A stretch of DNA of 64,000 nucleotides from contig OY726571.1 of assembly GCA_963383645.1 (NCBI GenBank), positions 81,846,888-81,910,887 on the forward strand. The letters are read 5' to 3'. Below are positions 8,890 to 20,686 of this stretch, piece after piece; position 1 is the stretch's first letter; each line of letters starts with the position of its first letter. The position numbers were made by a program, and so were the translations under genes. The notes below the pieces were generated by a model, which did not search any database, was not told where the DNA came from, and worked only from the letters and a program-made list of their open reading frames with translations. Origin of the DNA: Muscardinus avellanarius (taxonomy: Eukaryota; Chordata; Mammalia; Rodentia; Gliridae).

Positions 8890-10560
8890 TCTGGCTTTTT
8901 CCTCCCTCAAGGGTCTAACTATTCTTAGACTTCTGTGGTTGCCTCTGTCTTTTCATTGATGTGTTCAGATCACTTATATTTAATACTTTTATTAGCAAGT
9001 TTGTATATAGATCTACTATGCAATCACTTATTAATGGCATGTTCCATCTGATTTTCATCCTTGTGTGTTCCTCTTCCTGTCTTCTTTTGGTTTATCTTAA
9101 CAGTGTTAGTGAGTGGTCTAGGGCTTGCTATACACATAGATAACCTTTCACAGTATACTTAGAATCAGTATCTTGCCATTCAAGTTGGATATAGAGCCCC
9201 CCACACACACACACACTATGTATATGGCTCATCTAGATACAATGAAAATGCTATCAGGCCATTTTGCCATATTAGCTTTCAATCATAAAAAAAAAAAACC
9301 AAACAAACAACTGGGGGAAAATAGACATATTTACCAAGATTTAAAATTGTTTTTACTGCTGTTGTTCCGTCATTGGTGATGTTCCAAGCATTGTGTCCAA
9401 TGCTTTCTCATTTTTAAAAAAGAGATTAGAGGACTGTCATGTCCTCACATGAGATGGAGTAGTCAAACTGGAGTGCCTTCATGGTTTCTGAGGAGAAAAC
9501 GGAATCATTCCAATTGCTGGTTCCCTTAAATATTCTCTGGTTGTTTTTATTTTCCTTTTTATTTCCAGTTTGAGTCTTAATGTATCATGTGTGCTTTTCT
9601 GCCTGGGATTCGGTTAAATTCTTGAATCTATAAGACTATGTGTTTTGCCAAATGGGAGAAGGTTCTAGAAGTCAACTCTTCAAATAATGTTTTCACTCAC
9701 ATTCTTGTTTTCTGATATTCAAAAAATGTGAATGTTAGATCTTTTATAATTTTCTGTTGGTTTCTGGCTGTGCTATTTTAAGAACACTTTTTTCTTTCCG
9801 GTGTTCTGGTTGGGCCATAACTATTGCATTCTGTTCAAACTTTGGGCTCTTTTTTCCATCCTTTCTATTTTGGTATTGAACCCATCCTTGGTGTGGTTTT
9901 GGTTCAGTTTATTACTTTTGTTTTTGCAATAGTTTCTTCAAATTAAAAACTTAGTCTTCCTTTGTTTGCTGAAACTTTCTAGCATTCTACTAAGAGTATT
10001 TGTCTTTATTTCTTAAGGCATTATTACAACTACTTTAAAATATTTGTCAGATGATCATGTAATCTCATCCTTGATATCTATTTGATTGATGTATTGATAT
10101 TCCCACAGGATACAGGATTCCCTGCTTCTCTTGGTACTCTGGCTATTTTGAGTATTATGACTGTTTTTTTTTTTTTTTTTTTAATGTTCAGGATAAGGTT
10201 TGTTTTTGCAGGCAGTACACTGGGTGTATTCAACTTGCAAGTTTCACCAGCTTTTTGCTGTTGTGGTTTCAGTGCCAGTTCCGTTTCAAAACCTTTGCCA
10301 TGCCCTTCAGACTTTCTGGAGTGTGGGCAACACAGTTGCCAACGTGAACTTGACATTGGTTATTCCTTAGTTAAGTTCTCAAAGCCTATAGTATATAATT
10401 TAGGATCAAAGGCACGCATTGTCCCACTCAGGGGTACACCGAGAGACTACAGAAGTCATTTAATGGGTTTGTTGGCCACAGAGCCTCATGGAATAATTCG
10501 CTCTGAACAAGGAGAAAACCAAGTATGAAACGCTGCATGTTATACTTTCATGGGGTCATC
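8890..10560 (-). mobile_element. old LINE sequence, several fragments
   Basis: The plus strand carries reverse-complement old L1 phrases: 'gagtggtctagggcttgcta' near 9110, 'tcttcaaataatgttttcac' near 9680, 'ttgctgaaactttctagca' near 9968, and 'aaaacctttgccatgccc' near 10285. The ORF over 10082-10528 lies within this repeat and is not a gene. Boundaries are approximate. Confidence 0.55.
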
Positions 10561-10669
10561 GCCAGCCCTTTCTGCTTGCGCCTGGAGAGTTCTAAACGTC
10601 TGAAATTTCCTTAAGTGATTAGAAAATCTTAAATTGTCACTGGAAGAGCCCAGGTCCAAAGGATAAAAC

Positions 10670-10742
10670 TGGAGGATGTGGGCATCGATCCCACTGCCTC
10701 TCGCATGCTAAGCGAGCGCTCTACCACTTGAGCTAATCCCCC
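10670..10742 (-). tRNA. tRNA-Ala (AGC)
   Basis: A 73-nt cloverleaf with no encoded CCA. The acceptor GGGGGAT pairs with ATCCTCC with one G-T pair. The D arm is GCTC...GAGC. The anticodon stem CTCGC/GCGAG encloses TTAGCAT, so the anticodon is AGC. The T stem GTGGG/CCCAC is perfect. A and B boxes are intact, and a TTTT Pol III terminator lies at 10668-10665 just downstream. It looks functional and decodes alanine GCN codons. Its neighbour at 11154 lies on the same strand. Confidence 0.95.
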
Positions 10743-11153
10743 CATAAACTACACTGGTTTTTGCCCTTCATTTTACCCAGAAGTAGCCGTGCCGATCCAA
10801 ACTTAATTATTCGCTATTTCCGGGCCGGAATAACAGTTAAAGCAATGAATGCTGAACTCGGACTCTGCTGTGAGAATGTAATAAAAATGTTCCGAGGCAA
10901 GAACTTGATCACTACCGTCTAAGGGGAAGGAGAAACAAACAGTAACCAGGTTAAGAAGACAATGCAAAACTCTGTACACCCTAAATACCGTGGTTCAGAA
11001 AAGGACATTCTCAACTGGGAAGATATCTGGGATACTCCAGCTGTATCTTGCCCTTAGAGACCTTACTACCGCAGTTCCTACAGCTCCAGTTGTCTGGGAT
11101 AAAAGCGGGCTCAAACCTTCCCGAATGGATTTTGGAAGGAGACAAAACGATGA

Positions 11154-11226
11154 TGTTTCCGCCCGGTTTCGAACCGAGGACCTCTTGCGTGTTAGGCAAG
11201 CGTGATAACCACTACACTACGGAAAC
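11154..11226 (-). tRNA. tRNA-Val (AAC)
   Basis: A 73-nt cloverleaf. The acceptor GTTTCCG pairs with CGGAAAC. The anticodon stem CTTGC/GCAAG encloses CTAACAC, giving AAC. The T arm is CTCGG-TTCGAAA-CCGGG with one T-G wobble. A TTTT terminator lies at 11147-11144. It closely resembles the standard mammalian Val-AAC gene and looks functional. Confidence 0.95.
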
Positions 11227-11269
11227 CACTCCTGCTGGGTTGCTTCTTAATCTGAGTATATATATTGAA

Positions 11270-11405
11270 TACTGTAAAAACAATTTTAAGTAAATATTGT
11301 ATATATTTATGATGTACAACATGATATTCTCGGTATATGTATACATTGGGGAATGGATAAGTCAATTAACATATCCACCACTATTACATAGTCATAGGAA
11401 ACTTT
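11270..11405 (+). mobile_element. old L1 3' end fragment
   Basis: 'gatgtacaacatgatattct' and 'ttaacatatccaccactatt' match the old mammalian L1 3' UTR style. Short and diverged. Confidence 0.4.
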
Positions 11406-11768
11406 CAGCAATAACTACAACGTTAAGAGCACGGGACTGGCTTAAACAAGTTTATTTTCACACATAGCGAGTGCAGACAGGGATTTAACATGCCTGGTTA
11501 ACTCAGTGCTTCATGATGCAATCCCAGGTCTTCGGAACCTTTGCACATGGTCATTTTCAACACATGGGTCTCATCCTCGGGCTGATTCCCCTGAAGTGCT
11601 TCAAACTCTTACAAACAGACCTCATATTTCTTGTTGAAGGCAACCTTTATATGCTTTCTAGTAGGTTTCCCTCACATAACAAAATTTGTATTATATCTCT
11701 ACCCCAATCCAATCACAGCAAAGAGCAACGGAGCCATTGCAATTAATTAAATCAACTGAATTGTTTCT

Positions 11769-11818
11769 GGGGCTGCGGGTGCAGCTCAGTGGTAGAGTGC
11801 TTGTCTAGCTCTGGGTTT
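11769..11818 (+). mobile_element. partial ID-like SINE
   Basis: 'gcagctcagtggtagagtgc' is the A-box part of an ID/tRNA-Ala-derived SINE. The 3' half is lost. Confidence 0.5.
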
Positions 11819-11839
11819 CCTCAGTGTATGTGGTGCCGG

Positions 11840-12545
11840 TGGTGCTGGCACTGTTTCTGGAGCTGTGAGTGTTTCTGGAGCTGTGAACAGGCCCAGCTCC
11901 TCTGAATCAAATCTGTAGATAGGAGGTTATATGAATAAAACCATTTTTTTTCTTTTCCTGTTGGAAAGGAGGAACGTAATGGCATTGGTGACTGGCTGGG
12001 ATGTCGTCAAACATTAGCTACTGTACCCTGCTCCATCTCCATATCTGAAATAAAAGACAAGGTTTTGTCTTCATTCCTCATAACATCTGGTCAGGGAGAC
12101 AAATATAACTCATAATTGCAATGAAACAAAAGTGCTACCCACTTTAGCAACAAAGGAAGCAGAGCAACTAACGTTGGAGATGTCAGAAGATTCCATTTGA
12201 ACCAAATCTTGAAGGAGAAACACATTTGACTTTGTGAAGAGGGGAATAAGGACCAAAGGGCTCAGGGTATGCCAAGACTAAAAGGTGTTTGGCCAATTTC
12301 CACTGTGATTAGGCATGGGAGGAAGTCTAGGAGGAGTGGAAGAACAGGTAGAAAGGCAGGGCAGGGGGAGGGGCTTCCAATGTACTGTCAGTATTATTAT
12401 TTTCTACATCTGGTGGTTTATTTCTTGTCCTTCATGACTTGATGCTAGCTTGTCAACATCTCATGTATCAAGGTAAGGAATGTACCCTGCAGGCAAGAGA
12501 AAGACAAAATACATTTTTATTATTTTTTTTTAAGAAAAACGTTTG
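11840..12545. other. unassigned sequence
   Basis: No gene or clear repeat seen. A short 'gtttctggagctgtga' motif is duplicated near 11850-11885. Confidence 0.35.
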
Positions 12546-12755
12546 CAAGCCAGGTATGGTGGCCCATGCTTTTAAACCCAGCATTTGGGAGGCTGAGACA
12601 GCAGGATCCAGATTTGAGGAGGGCCTCAGCTACTTAGTGAGGCCCTTTGTAATTCAGTGAGATCCTGTATCAAAACAAAGAGTTAAAAATAGGGCTGGGG
12701 TGTAGCTTGGAGGTAGAATGCCCCTGGGTTCCATCCCCAGTATAAAAAAAAAATT
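12546..12755 (+). mobile_element. composite SINE
   Basis: Head 'ccaggtatggtggcccatgc', tail 'gggttccatccccagtat', A tail. Confidence 0.85.
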
Positions 12756-12763
12756 TAAAAATG

Positions 12764-12915
12764 TAGCTGGGCGTGGTGGTGCACGCTTGTAATCCCAGCA
12801 TTTGAGAGGCTAAGACTGGAGGATAGTGGTTCACGGACAGCCTCAGCTACTTAAGCTCTCTGCAACTTAGTGAGACCCTGTCTCAAAATAAAGAATAAAT
12901 AATAGGGCAGGGGTT
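12764..12915 (+). mobile_element. composite SINE, 3' truncated
   Basis: Head 'gctgggcgtggtggtgcacg'; breaks off after 'aatagggcaggggttt'. It follows the previous SINE within 10 bp. Confidence 0.8.
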
Positions 12916-13629
12916 TGGGCAGCACTATGGGGATAGAGCCAAAGTAGCGAAAAGCCATGTTCTAAAACCCCAGGGTGCAAAATCCTGGCTTGCTACAGAG
13001 TGCAAAGAGGTGGAGCAGAAGGCTGGTTGAAGTGGAAGAGGCGGACCTTGGTGATCCCCTGACAGTGACCAGCAAGGATGAAGGATGGTTCTAATCTTTA
13101 TGGATCAGGAAGTCTCATTAGCCTTCACTGAATAGTCGAAATATTTGGGAAAGCAATATATCAATGGTCTGAAATTACAGTAACATCAACATTGTTTCTT
13201 TGATTTAACATAGTCCAATCTCTCCTATTCTTCCTCTCATATGTATAGTTCTTTGGCTCTCTGCCACTTCCCTGGCCTATTAGTAAAACAAGATGCACCA
13301 CTAATCTCTCTGGTATCTTTTTTTACTACCCAGAAATTATGACACTCCCTTTAAGCAAAGCTTTTCTTTTGCATTGATTGTTTTCCTCCAAATTACAATT
13401 TTTAATCTGCTTTGTCAAGTGCAAAATTTGAACACAACCTAGTGCTGTTTTATTCTTTTGGAAATATAGCCATTTGTTTATATATGTTTTACCCAATTTT
13501 GTGAACATTTTGACCTAATTCTATAGCGTCATCATGATGTCCCATGAAGATTTGTAATTAAGTCCAAATATCTTATTTAATTCTTAAAATTCTAAGATTT
13601 CTCCCAGTCTCCCTCCTCTTTCTCTCTCT
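12916..13629. other. unassigned sequence
   Basis: No gene, RNA or clear repeat recognised. Confidence 0.35.
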
Positions 13630-13799
13630 TGGTACTGAGGATTGAACTCAAGAGCTACCTCTGAGCTACACGCCTATCCATTTAAAAAAAAATTATACAG
13701 GGTCTTGGTAAGTTGCAGAGGGCCTTGCTAGGTGGCTGAAATCCTCCTGTCTCACCTTTCCAAGTACTGAAATTACAGGTGTGTATTGCCACACCCTGC
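13630..13799 (-). mobile_element. composite SINE, diverged
   Basis: 'ggtactgaggattgaactca' at one end and 'tgtattgccacaccctgc' at the other. Confidence 0.75.
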
Positions 13800-13837
13800 G
13801 TTCCCCCTCAAATTTATAATTAAAAAATATCTTCTCA

Positions 13838-14037
13838 GTCAGGTGTGGTGGCACATGCTTGTAACCCCAGCATTCAGGAGAATGAGATAGAACGGCTTGT
13901 GGGAAGCCTCAGCTACTTAGTGAGCCCTCTGCAACTTAGTGAGCCCCTGTTTCAAAATAAAAATACAAAATAGGGCAAGGGGTGTAGAGGGTGTAGCTTG
14001 GAGGTCAAATGCCCCTGGGTTCCATCCCCAGATACAC
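13838..14037 (+). mobile_element. composite SINE
   Basis: Head 'caggtgtggtggcacatgct', with an internal repeat in 'ggggtgtagagggtgtagct', tail 'ccccagatacac'. Confidence 0.8.
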
Positions 14038-14790
14038 ACACTCTCTCTCTAGTTTGAAATGATAGGTTTTTACCTTAGTAATTCTGACTTCAGTTTCTTG
14101 CAATAACATTGTTGAATCTAACTTCTGGGGCTCCAGATCCGAATTGTCGCATTAATGCTATTTGCCATTTTTGCTTGTCCTCAGAAACATCCTCTTCTGA
14201 GGTGAGACATAGGTAGAAAGAGAAACTCCACAGAAGCACAGAGGCCCTGTGCTTTGCTCACTGCCAGCCCAGGCTGTGACAGTACTCCTCTTTGAGGTCA
14301 GAATGCCTTACTCCTTTGGCAGCAGTCTCTTGCCTCTGACCACAATGTGACCAGGAACATACTACACACCTGGCTAATCAGAGCTGTTAAGGTTCACACA
14401 CTGAAACTAGGAGAGATCTGCCCTTCCCTCTTTCAGAACTGCTAGACCTAATAGATGGGGATTGAGCCTGTATTGTTTGTTAACAATTAAATGCTATTTA
14501 GAACAAGCTTTTATACTTAGGCGGAACAATAAAATCTTTGTCTCTAAGCTGTCAGCCAAGAGCTGTAGCCAGTGTTGACCTTGGTCAGTTAAAAGTTGGC
14601 TTGGTAGCCCAGCTGAATACTGAATGTTAAACCCCAGATACCTACACTTAGAAAAAGAATTATATAGACTCTCACAACAGTTTAAAGTTAAAAGATGAAA
14701 AAACAAGTTATTTTAATCCAATATTAATTATTAATAACACAAAATAGTTATACTCAAACCTCTATACTTTAAAAGATTATATTTTGATAA
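14038..14790. other. unassigned sequence
   Basis: No gene recognised. It may be the outer part of an ancient retroviral element, given the LTR-like signals just downstream. Confidence 0.3.
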
Positions 14791-14799
14791 AGTGAGCCT

Positions 14800-15300
14800 A
14801 GGCCTTAGCTTCAGTAACACCACTATGTTACCCTAGGTGACCCCAAGGCACTACTGTTGACCAGCCTAAGAACTAATGTTCATCACCAGGTGCCTTGCTA
14901 GTCACACATAACTACCTCTTTGGCTTCTGTAACTCCTGCTCAGCTTGCACCTGCGAGAAATAAAGGCCATTGAGAACTTTCTATCCTTAAAACAGCGAAA
15001 AGGTGGGCAAAGAAGGGACAGACATGGGTTGTTGAGCTCCTGTGCAATGTTGTTCCTGGTTTCTGCACTTCCTGCTTGACTTGCACACCCACTGAAAGAA
15101 ACTGTTGGAAGTTGTTCAAATCTGTGAGAATCTAAGCTCTTTACTCCTGAGCTTGTGAAGCCCTGAGAAATGGTGCAGGACTGTACTCAGGACTAAATGC
15201 CCTGCAGTGTAATTGCCAGTCAATAAAGACTTTATATTGAGCATAAACTAAGTCTGAGTGGTCTTCTCTGGTGGTTACTCTATAGCAATATTCCTGGGTC
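14800..15300 (+). mobile_element. possible ERV LTR
   Basis: AATAAA at 15222-15227 is followed by 'gagtggtcttctctggtgg', a phrase typical of the R-U5 end of class I retroviral LTRs. Two similar blocks (about 14925-14965 and 15060-15105, both with 'ttctg...ctcctgct/ttcctgct...cttgca') look like a U3 tandem duplication. No clear TG...CA ends or target duplication were found. Confidence 0.35.
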
Positions 15301-15349
15301 TTTCTCTTCTTTATTATAAAACAAGTTTTCAACATAATAAGTAACTTCT

Positions 15350-16294
15350 AGCAGACAGAGATAGGAAGAAGCTGAGAACTCACCAAGGACACAGATAATG
15401 GATGCTTTAAATTACAAAACCAAAAATAAAACATAAAACAAAGCAAGCTTCTTACAGTGCAGCCCTCTGACCTGGCTAGCCAAGTAACACAGTTTTATCA
15501 GTGATGTCAGAGCTGTCTGCCCTGTGAGGGTGAACAGAAAGAGCTTACATAGCAGAGATAATTGGCAGGCCCAGTTTTGGTGGGAAAAGAGGACTATTGG
15601 CTAAGCAGGATTGGAGGAAGGAGATAATGAATTCTTATAAAAAATGTTATGTGTTCAGAGACTTCAGGGTCTTACTTTCAAGGCACTACTTATGTAGTGC
15701 TTTGATTGTTCTGTCCCTCCTTTCTACCTTTGTAATGAAACTTTGCTTAAGCTTGCAGCAGCATAGTTCTGGCTATTTTTCTAAACTAGCAAACAAGAAC
15801 CCACGGCCACATCTCAAACCAGTATATCATGTCATATGACATCTTGTCTTACTCAAAGAAAGAGGCTGTTGAGAAAAGACAAGGTGGTGGGGAGAAGCGT
15901 TCAGAAAAAAACAAAACCAAACAAGCAAGGAAGCAAGCAAAAACCCCAGCTCCCGACAAAGTCCTAAGCCTGTTGAGTAGCCCAGATTCCACCAGAACCT
16001 CCATGGAGCCTGTGGGCTATCCCTTTACTCTTTTATTGTATATAAAGTAGTTTGGGTAAAGTTTTATTACCTGTAACCAAAAGATTCCTGGACAACAGAG
16101 TAATGAAAATGAAATAATCTCACTCATGAAACTCCCAGAGGGCAGAGAATTTTTTTTTTAATCAAAACTCAGGCTCAGCCTTCACAGGTGGAGAAAGCTT
16201 TGCAATCATTAGAAAAATGAATGCCAAGGGACCAGAAATACCAGTGCAGGGTGGGCTGGGCTTGGGGATCTTCACAGTGAGGAGACAGAAGTTT
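15350..16294. other. unassigned sequence
   Basis: No recognised gene. The right end is likely beyond the poly(A) site of the minus-strand tetraspan gene. Confidence 0.35.
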
Positions 16295-16517
16295 TTTATT
16301 CGAGGTTCCTGAGGCAAAACAGACTCCCCAGCAGGTAGTGTTTTCTGTTTGGTGAAATCTGGAATCCTGGACATCTAATCTGCAGCTGGACAATGGTTAG
16401 TAATAAATTATCATTTTTAGCCTCACACAAGCATCATACAGGAGCAAGGGCGAGTTGGTGGCTGTGAAGTCCTGTGGCCTGTGGGCTAGCTGTGGACCAT
16501 CTCTTGAGTCCAGCCTG

Positions 16518-18671
16518 TCACCACTCCTGAGGCTGGCTTAGTGTCTGCTTCCTCTCTTCCTGAGTGTTTGGGTTCACCTTCATCATTGATGATTGCTTGG
16601 GTTTCACCTGGACTGACTTTGGTGAGACACACCACGGACAGCAGTGATGAACAGAGGTGAGGAAGCAGAGGATTCCTGGGAACAGATGCACATGAACACA
16701 ATGCTTGATACTGGTTGAGAAGTTAGATTTTTCAAACAGGTTCAATGAATGAGAATGTGGCATACAAACCTAATATGCAGGTTACTCCATCAATCCATTT
16801 ACCCCACCTCTCTCCTACCTCAACTTATTTTAAGCATTATCCTTCATCTCCAAGGAATGATTCTTATTTATTTATTTATTTCCCCCAGTACTTTTTATAT
16901 TTACTTTTGAAACAGAGTCTCACTAAGTTACAGAGGCTAGCCTTGAACTTGCATTCCTCCTGTCTCAGCTTTTCAAGTACTGGGATTATAGGATATTACC
17001 ACCATGCCTTTTTTTTTTGTGTGTGTGGCAGTATTGGGGATTGAACCTAGGGGCATTCTACTCTGAGCTACATGCCCTATTCCTATTTTTTATTCTTTAT
17101 TTTAAAACAGGATCTCACTAAGTTGTGGAGGGCCTCACTAAGCTGAGGCTGGCCACGAACCTGTGATCCTCCTGTCTCAGCCTCCCAAGTACTGGGATTA
17201 CTGGCATGCATCACCATGCCCAGCTGCTGTTGGCCTTTTTCATCTTTTATTTTGAGACAGGGTCTTGCTAAGTTGCTGAAGGGTCTCGCTAAACTTCTGA
17301 GGCTGGCCTGGAACCTGTGATACTCTTTCCTAGACTCTAGAATATTAGGATTACAGCCATGTACTACCACACTTGGTAACTTGGTTCTTATTGAACGTTC
17401 AGAAGAAATGGCTTCTTTGCCTTCTGTGAAGGCAAAATTCTAACATCATGGGAACTCAACATCAGTGATGAGCAAAAGAGAAGCTGTACCAGCTTCAAAC
17501 CCAGAAATTAACAGCACTCAAGAGAAAAGAAGAAAGGCATAGGTATAATGGTTCTGCATGCAGAACCTACCCCAGCATTAACCCACAAAGCCCAGGAATA
17601 CTTACCAGATAAGATAAACAGTATAGCACTGCATATGAGGATGTCACAGGGGTAGAGAAAGGTGACTTTTGCATTCTTGTGTGACTTTTTTATTTTCAAA
17701 GTATGCAGAGAGTGCAGCAGTAATGCAAGGATCACAAAGATACCTGTTACTCGGGGGGAAAAATATGATATCCCATCTATTAGCCAAGTGCCTTGCCCTA
17801 GGGCTAATTCCCAGGCCCTTGTCATTTTAGAGTCTTTTCTTTTTCTTTCCTTTTATTTCCACTGGCTCCTCTTTTTCCTTAGCAGTCCCTGTACTGTTTT
17901 TAAGAGCTATGCCCAAGGGAACACCGCCCCAGTCCAGACCCAGGGTAACTTGAGGGAACCCCCTTCCTCATGTCTCTTACCTACGATGGTGAAGGCAATT
18001 GTGAAGACCAAGCACTGTTTCCTTGTGTCAGTAAGGACATGAGGGAAGGCCAGGAGCACAAAGCTCAGGAAGAAGGAGAGAAGAAGGGCGCTGATCATGA
18101 AAATTCGACCAAATATGAAGCAGTCTAAATTAGGGAGGGAGAAGGAAGAAAGGCCAGAAGCTCTCCAAGGCTTCCTTCCCAGGGCCTGATGCTCAGATGC
18201 GAGGAAATACTGTGGGGAGCATGGACTTTTAAGAGCGGAGCTGGCAGCTGCTGGTGGGAAGCTCAGGGAGTGAGAAGGACCTGGAGTAATGATTCTGACT
18301 GGTATCCCTGTAGGGCCCCTGGGAAAGACAGACGTTGGAAAGGAGCCACTATTACTGATGGGGGTATAGTTGTTTCCTTCAGCGGTGCACTGGGACAGAA
18401 AAGTTGTCAGTTTCTGGAAGGGACAGGGTGGGGTTGGTTCTTCCTTACAGGGCTCAAACTTACTTGATCTTGATAGAGGAACCCAGCAGGTGACCTCGTC
18501 ACTGCAGATGGCGAAGAGGGCGCTGAACAGGACTTGGGAGCTTCCTGGGATTTCAATCTGTACCCAGGTAGAGACGTTGAAAGCCCACCACAGAATGGCA
18601 GAGCCCGTGAACGTGCAGATGAGGACCAGGATGCGGTAGAGTTTAACCACTGAAGTGTGAACGCGCACTGG
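16518..18671 (-). CDS. four-helix claudin/PMP22-type membrane protein, TMEM225-like, 5' exon not found
   Basis: Four consistent coding exons on the minus strand: 18671-18464, 18124-17981, 17743-17606 and 16675-16518 (stop). Each junction has AG acceptor and GTAAGN donor signals, and the internal phases agree (0/1, 1/1, 1/1, 1/stop), giving 215 residues. Helix 1 is LYRILVLICTFTGSAILWWAF. The first loop has LFAICSDEVTC, recalling the claudin C-x(n)-C pair. Helix 2 is FGRIFMISALLLSFFLSFVLL. Helix 3 spans the exon 2/3 joint (CLVFTIAFTIVGIFVILALL). Helix 4 spans the last joint (DILICSAILFILSGILCFLT). The tail is polar and cytosolic. A minus-strand AATAAA lies at 16300-16295. The first exon shown has no ATG and starts after a good acceptor, so an upstream exon is needed. 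Length and layout best fit TMEM225/TMEM225B; claudin-like or another tetraspan is possible. Confidence 0.7.
16885..17011 (-). mobile_element. composite SINE, partial, in the tetraspan gene's last intron
   Basis: 'ccccagtactttttatattt' and 'gtactgggattataggata'; flanked left by (ttta)n. Confidence 0.7.
17026..17225 (-). mobile_element. composite SINE, full length
   Basis: 'attggggattgaacctaggg' to 'catcaccatgcccagc', in the last intron of the tetraspan gene. Confidence 0.85.
17240..17376 (-). mobile_element. composite SINE, ID tail missing
   Basis: 'gagacagggtcttgctaagt' to 'actaccacacttgg'. Third SINE in a row on the same strand in this intron. Confidence 0.75.
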
Positions 18672-18857
18672 CTGGAAGGAAAAGGGAGCAGGTGCCAGAC
18701 GGCCTCAGTTTTCCTGTGCACTCTCCATTTCGTACACACCTACACCAGCCCATCCTCTGGGCCTTCCCTCCACACAGCCTGCAGGACTCTCCCCTGCTGA
18801 AGACCCTAAGCAAACTCTCTTTGAACCACAGACTGACCCTGTATTTCTCTCTACTTA
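18672..18857. other. intron or 5' flank of the tetraspan gene
   Basis: Begins with a polypyrimidine acceptor for the minus-strand exon (18672-18690). No start exon was identified. Confidence 0.4.
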
Positions 18858-19002
18858 CTTTTTTTTTCTTGTGGTACTGGGGATTGACCTCAGGGGCATT
18901 CTACCTCTGAGCTACACTCCCAGCTCTATTTTATTTCGAAAAGGGTCTTGCTAAGTTGCTGAGAGCTTCAATCTTGTGATCTTCCTGTCTCAGCCTCCCA
19001 AG
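18858..19002 (-). mobile_element. composite SINE, head truncated
   Basis: 'ggtactggggattgacctca' to 'ctcagcctcccaag'. Confidence 0.8.
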
Positions 19003-19868
19003 TCGTCTCTACTTTTTGACCGAGTCACTTATGTGCACAGCCATGTTTTGTTGCCCTGACTCCACTAGGTGTGTATCTTGTCTGGAATGAAAATCCCTAG
19101 AGAGCAGCAACCTCACTCCCTGACTTTCCACTACACTTATCACAGTGCTATACACGGAGCACGATCTCAGTATCCTGGTTAACAAGTCTAGTGGGGGCAA
19201 AAAGCCAAAGCAAATATCAAATTCATTCTGTGGACATGTCAAGAGAAGTGAAAATTATTTGCTGGTGCTTTGTAGTCTCAGCCCTCCCTCCGATCACCTC
19301 TCTCCTCAATCACAGCCTCCCTCTACTGTTATGGTATCAGGGTACCCTTGAGCTTACTTCTTTAGTTGGCTTTTTTACTGTTTCATTTCTCCAGGAGCAT
19401 GCTTTCTCTTCCTCCATCTTTTGGCTATCCTCTGTTTCTCCAGTGCCTTTTCACATGGACGACCATCCTAGCTTCTCCTCTTGATTAGAACCCGATGATC
19501 TCTTCCTGTCTTCCTATTGGCTAGAAATTTTGTGACATCATAAGTGCCTGAACTCTATGTCTCAACAGAATGTGAGAGCCCATCTGGCTTCTCCTGTTTA
19601 ATTTTATGTTTTAAATATCACCTCCCTTGCTCTTCCGCCCAGCAATGCCTTTATTTCTCTGGAACACACGTGCCCCTAAGAGCTTTAACTTCTGCCCTGA
19701 ATTCTAACTTCTAATACTGGTGAGGCAGGAATGATGAATTCCCCTAGGTGACTGGAGAGCACCCAGAGAGGATATAGGATCATCAGGGAATCACTGGGTA
19801 GATGTGGGCGGAAACTGGTTTTCTGTTCACACCACATCTTCATCAGACTGATAACATCTAAAACCTTC
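19003..19868. other. unassigned sequence upstream of the tetraspan gene
   Basis: No exon could be supported. The missing first exon of the tetraspan gene may lie here or further away. Confidence 0.35.
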
Positions 19869-20190
19869 TGTTGTGGTTGGATAAGGTTCTTTTTGTGTGT
19901 GCATTTCCAAGCGTTCTTGGTTGGAAGCTTGTTCCTCAGTGTGCTGGTGAGAAGTGGTAGGACCTTTATGGAGTGAGAGGTGGCAGGAAGTCTTTAAGTC
20001 GGCTGCCCTGGAAGGGACTGTGGGCACCTAGTCTTCCTCTGGCTTCTTGTTGGCTCTTTTTCCTATATATACTCCTGTTCTTGTGACACCATTGGAATGA
20101 ACCCAGCAGATGCTAGACGCCATGTCCTTGACTTACTAGAACTGTGAGCTAAATACATCTCTTTAAGGTAATGTAAAACAGACCAATACT
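19869..20190 (+). mobile_element. possible MaLR-type LTR
   Basis: Starts 'tgttgtggttggataagg' and ends 'gtaaaacagaccaata', with 'gaactgtgagctaaatacat' before the end. These phrases resemble ERVL-MaLR (MLT/MST) LTR ends. Diverged. Confidence 0.4.
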
Positions 20191-20360
20191 TCTGGTGTCA
20201 AGCTTATTGTCTAGCATATTGCTTGGCCAATGGTGGAAACTCTGCATGTTTGTTGATAAAGGAATTGACAAATACATAAGTAAATAAAAATAATCATAGA
20301 TGAAGAAAAAGCTTCTGGAAAAGTTCAATATCTATTTGTGATTTTAAAATTCTGAAGAAG

Positions 20361-20540
20361 GCTGGGCATGGTGGCTCATGCTTGTAATCCCCGCGCTTGG
20401 GAGGTAGAGACAGGAGGATCGGGCAGGTTGGAAGCCAGTCGTGCTGGCTTAAGAGACCCTGATTCCAAATAAAAATATAAAAATAGGTCTGGGAGTGTAG
20501 CCCGGAGGTAGAAGGGTTTCCAGGAACCCCAGTACCTCCA
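20361..20540 (+). mobile_element. composite SINE, 'gctggcttaagagaccctg' subfamily
   Basis: The usual 'cagctacttagtgaggct' middle is replaced by 'gctggcttaagagaccctg', and the tail reads 'gggtttccaggaaccccagt'. The same form occurs at 43562 and 57079. Confidence 0.85.
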
Positions 20541-20559
20541 AAATAATAATAACAACAAC

Positions 20560-20618
<59 letters not shown>
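20541..20618. repeat. (AAT)n microsatellite
   Basis: Grown from the A tail of the preceding SINE. Confidence 0.95.
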
Positions 20619-20686
20619 TTCTGAAGAAAATAGGCAAAGAACAAAATAACCTCAGCGCACACATAAAAAGCCGTTTGTTCTTTTGA

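Noticed and set aside
10082..10528. 148-codon plus-strand ORF
   Set aside because: It lies inside old LINE sequence read in the antisense direction and shows no domain.
11769..11818. tRNA-like A box
   Set aside because: No anticodon or T arm follows; it fits the start of an ID-type SINE.
18189..18739. ORFs of 89-110 codons on both strands over the tetraspan exon
   Set aside because: Other-frame shadows; the spliced minus-strand frame gives the hydrophobic helices and proper splice signals.
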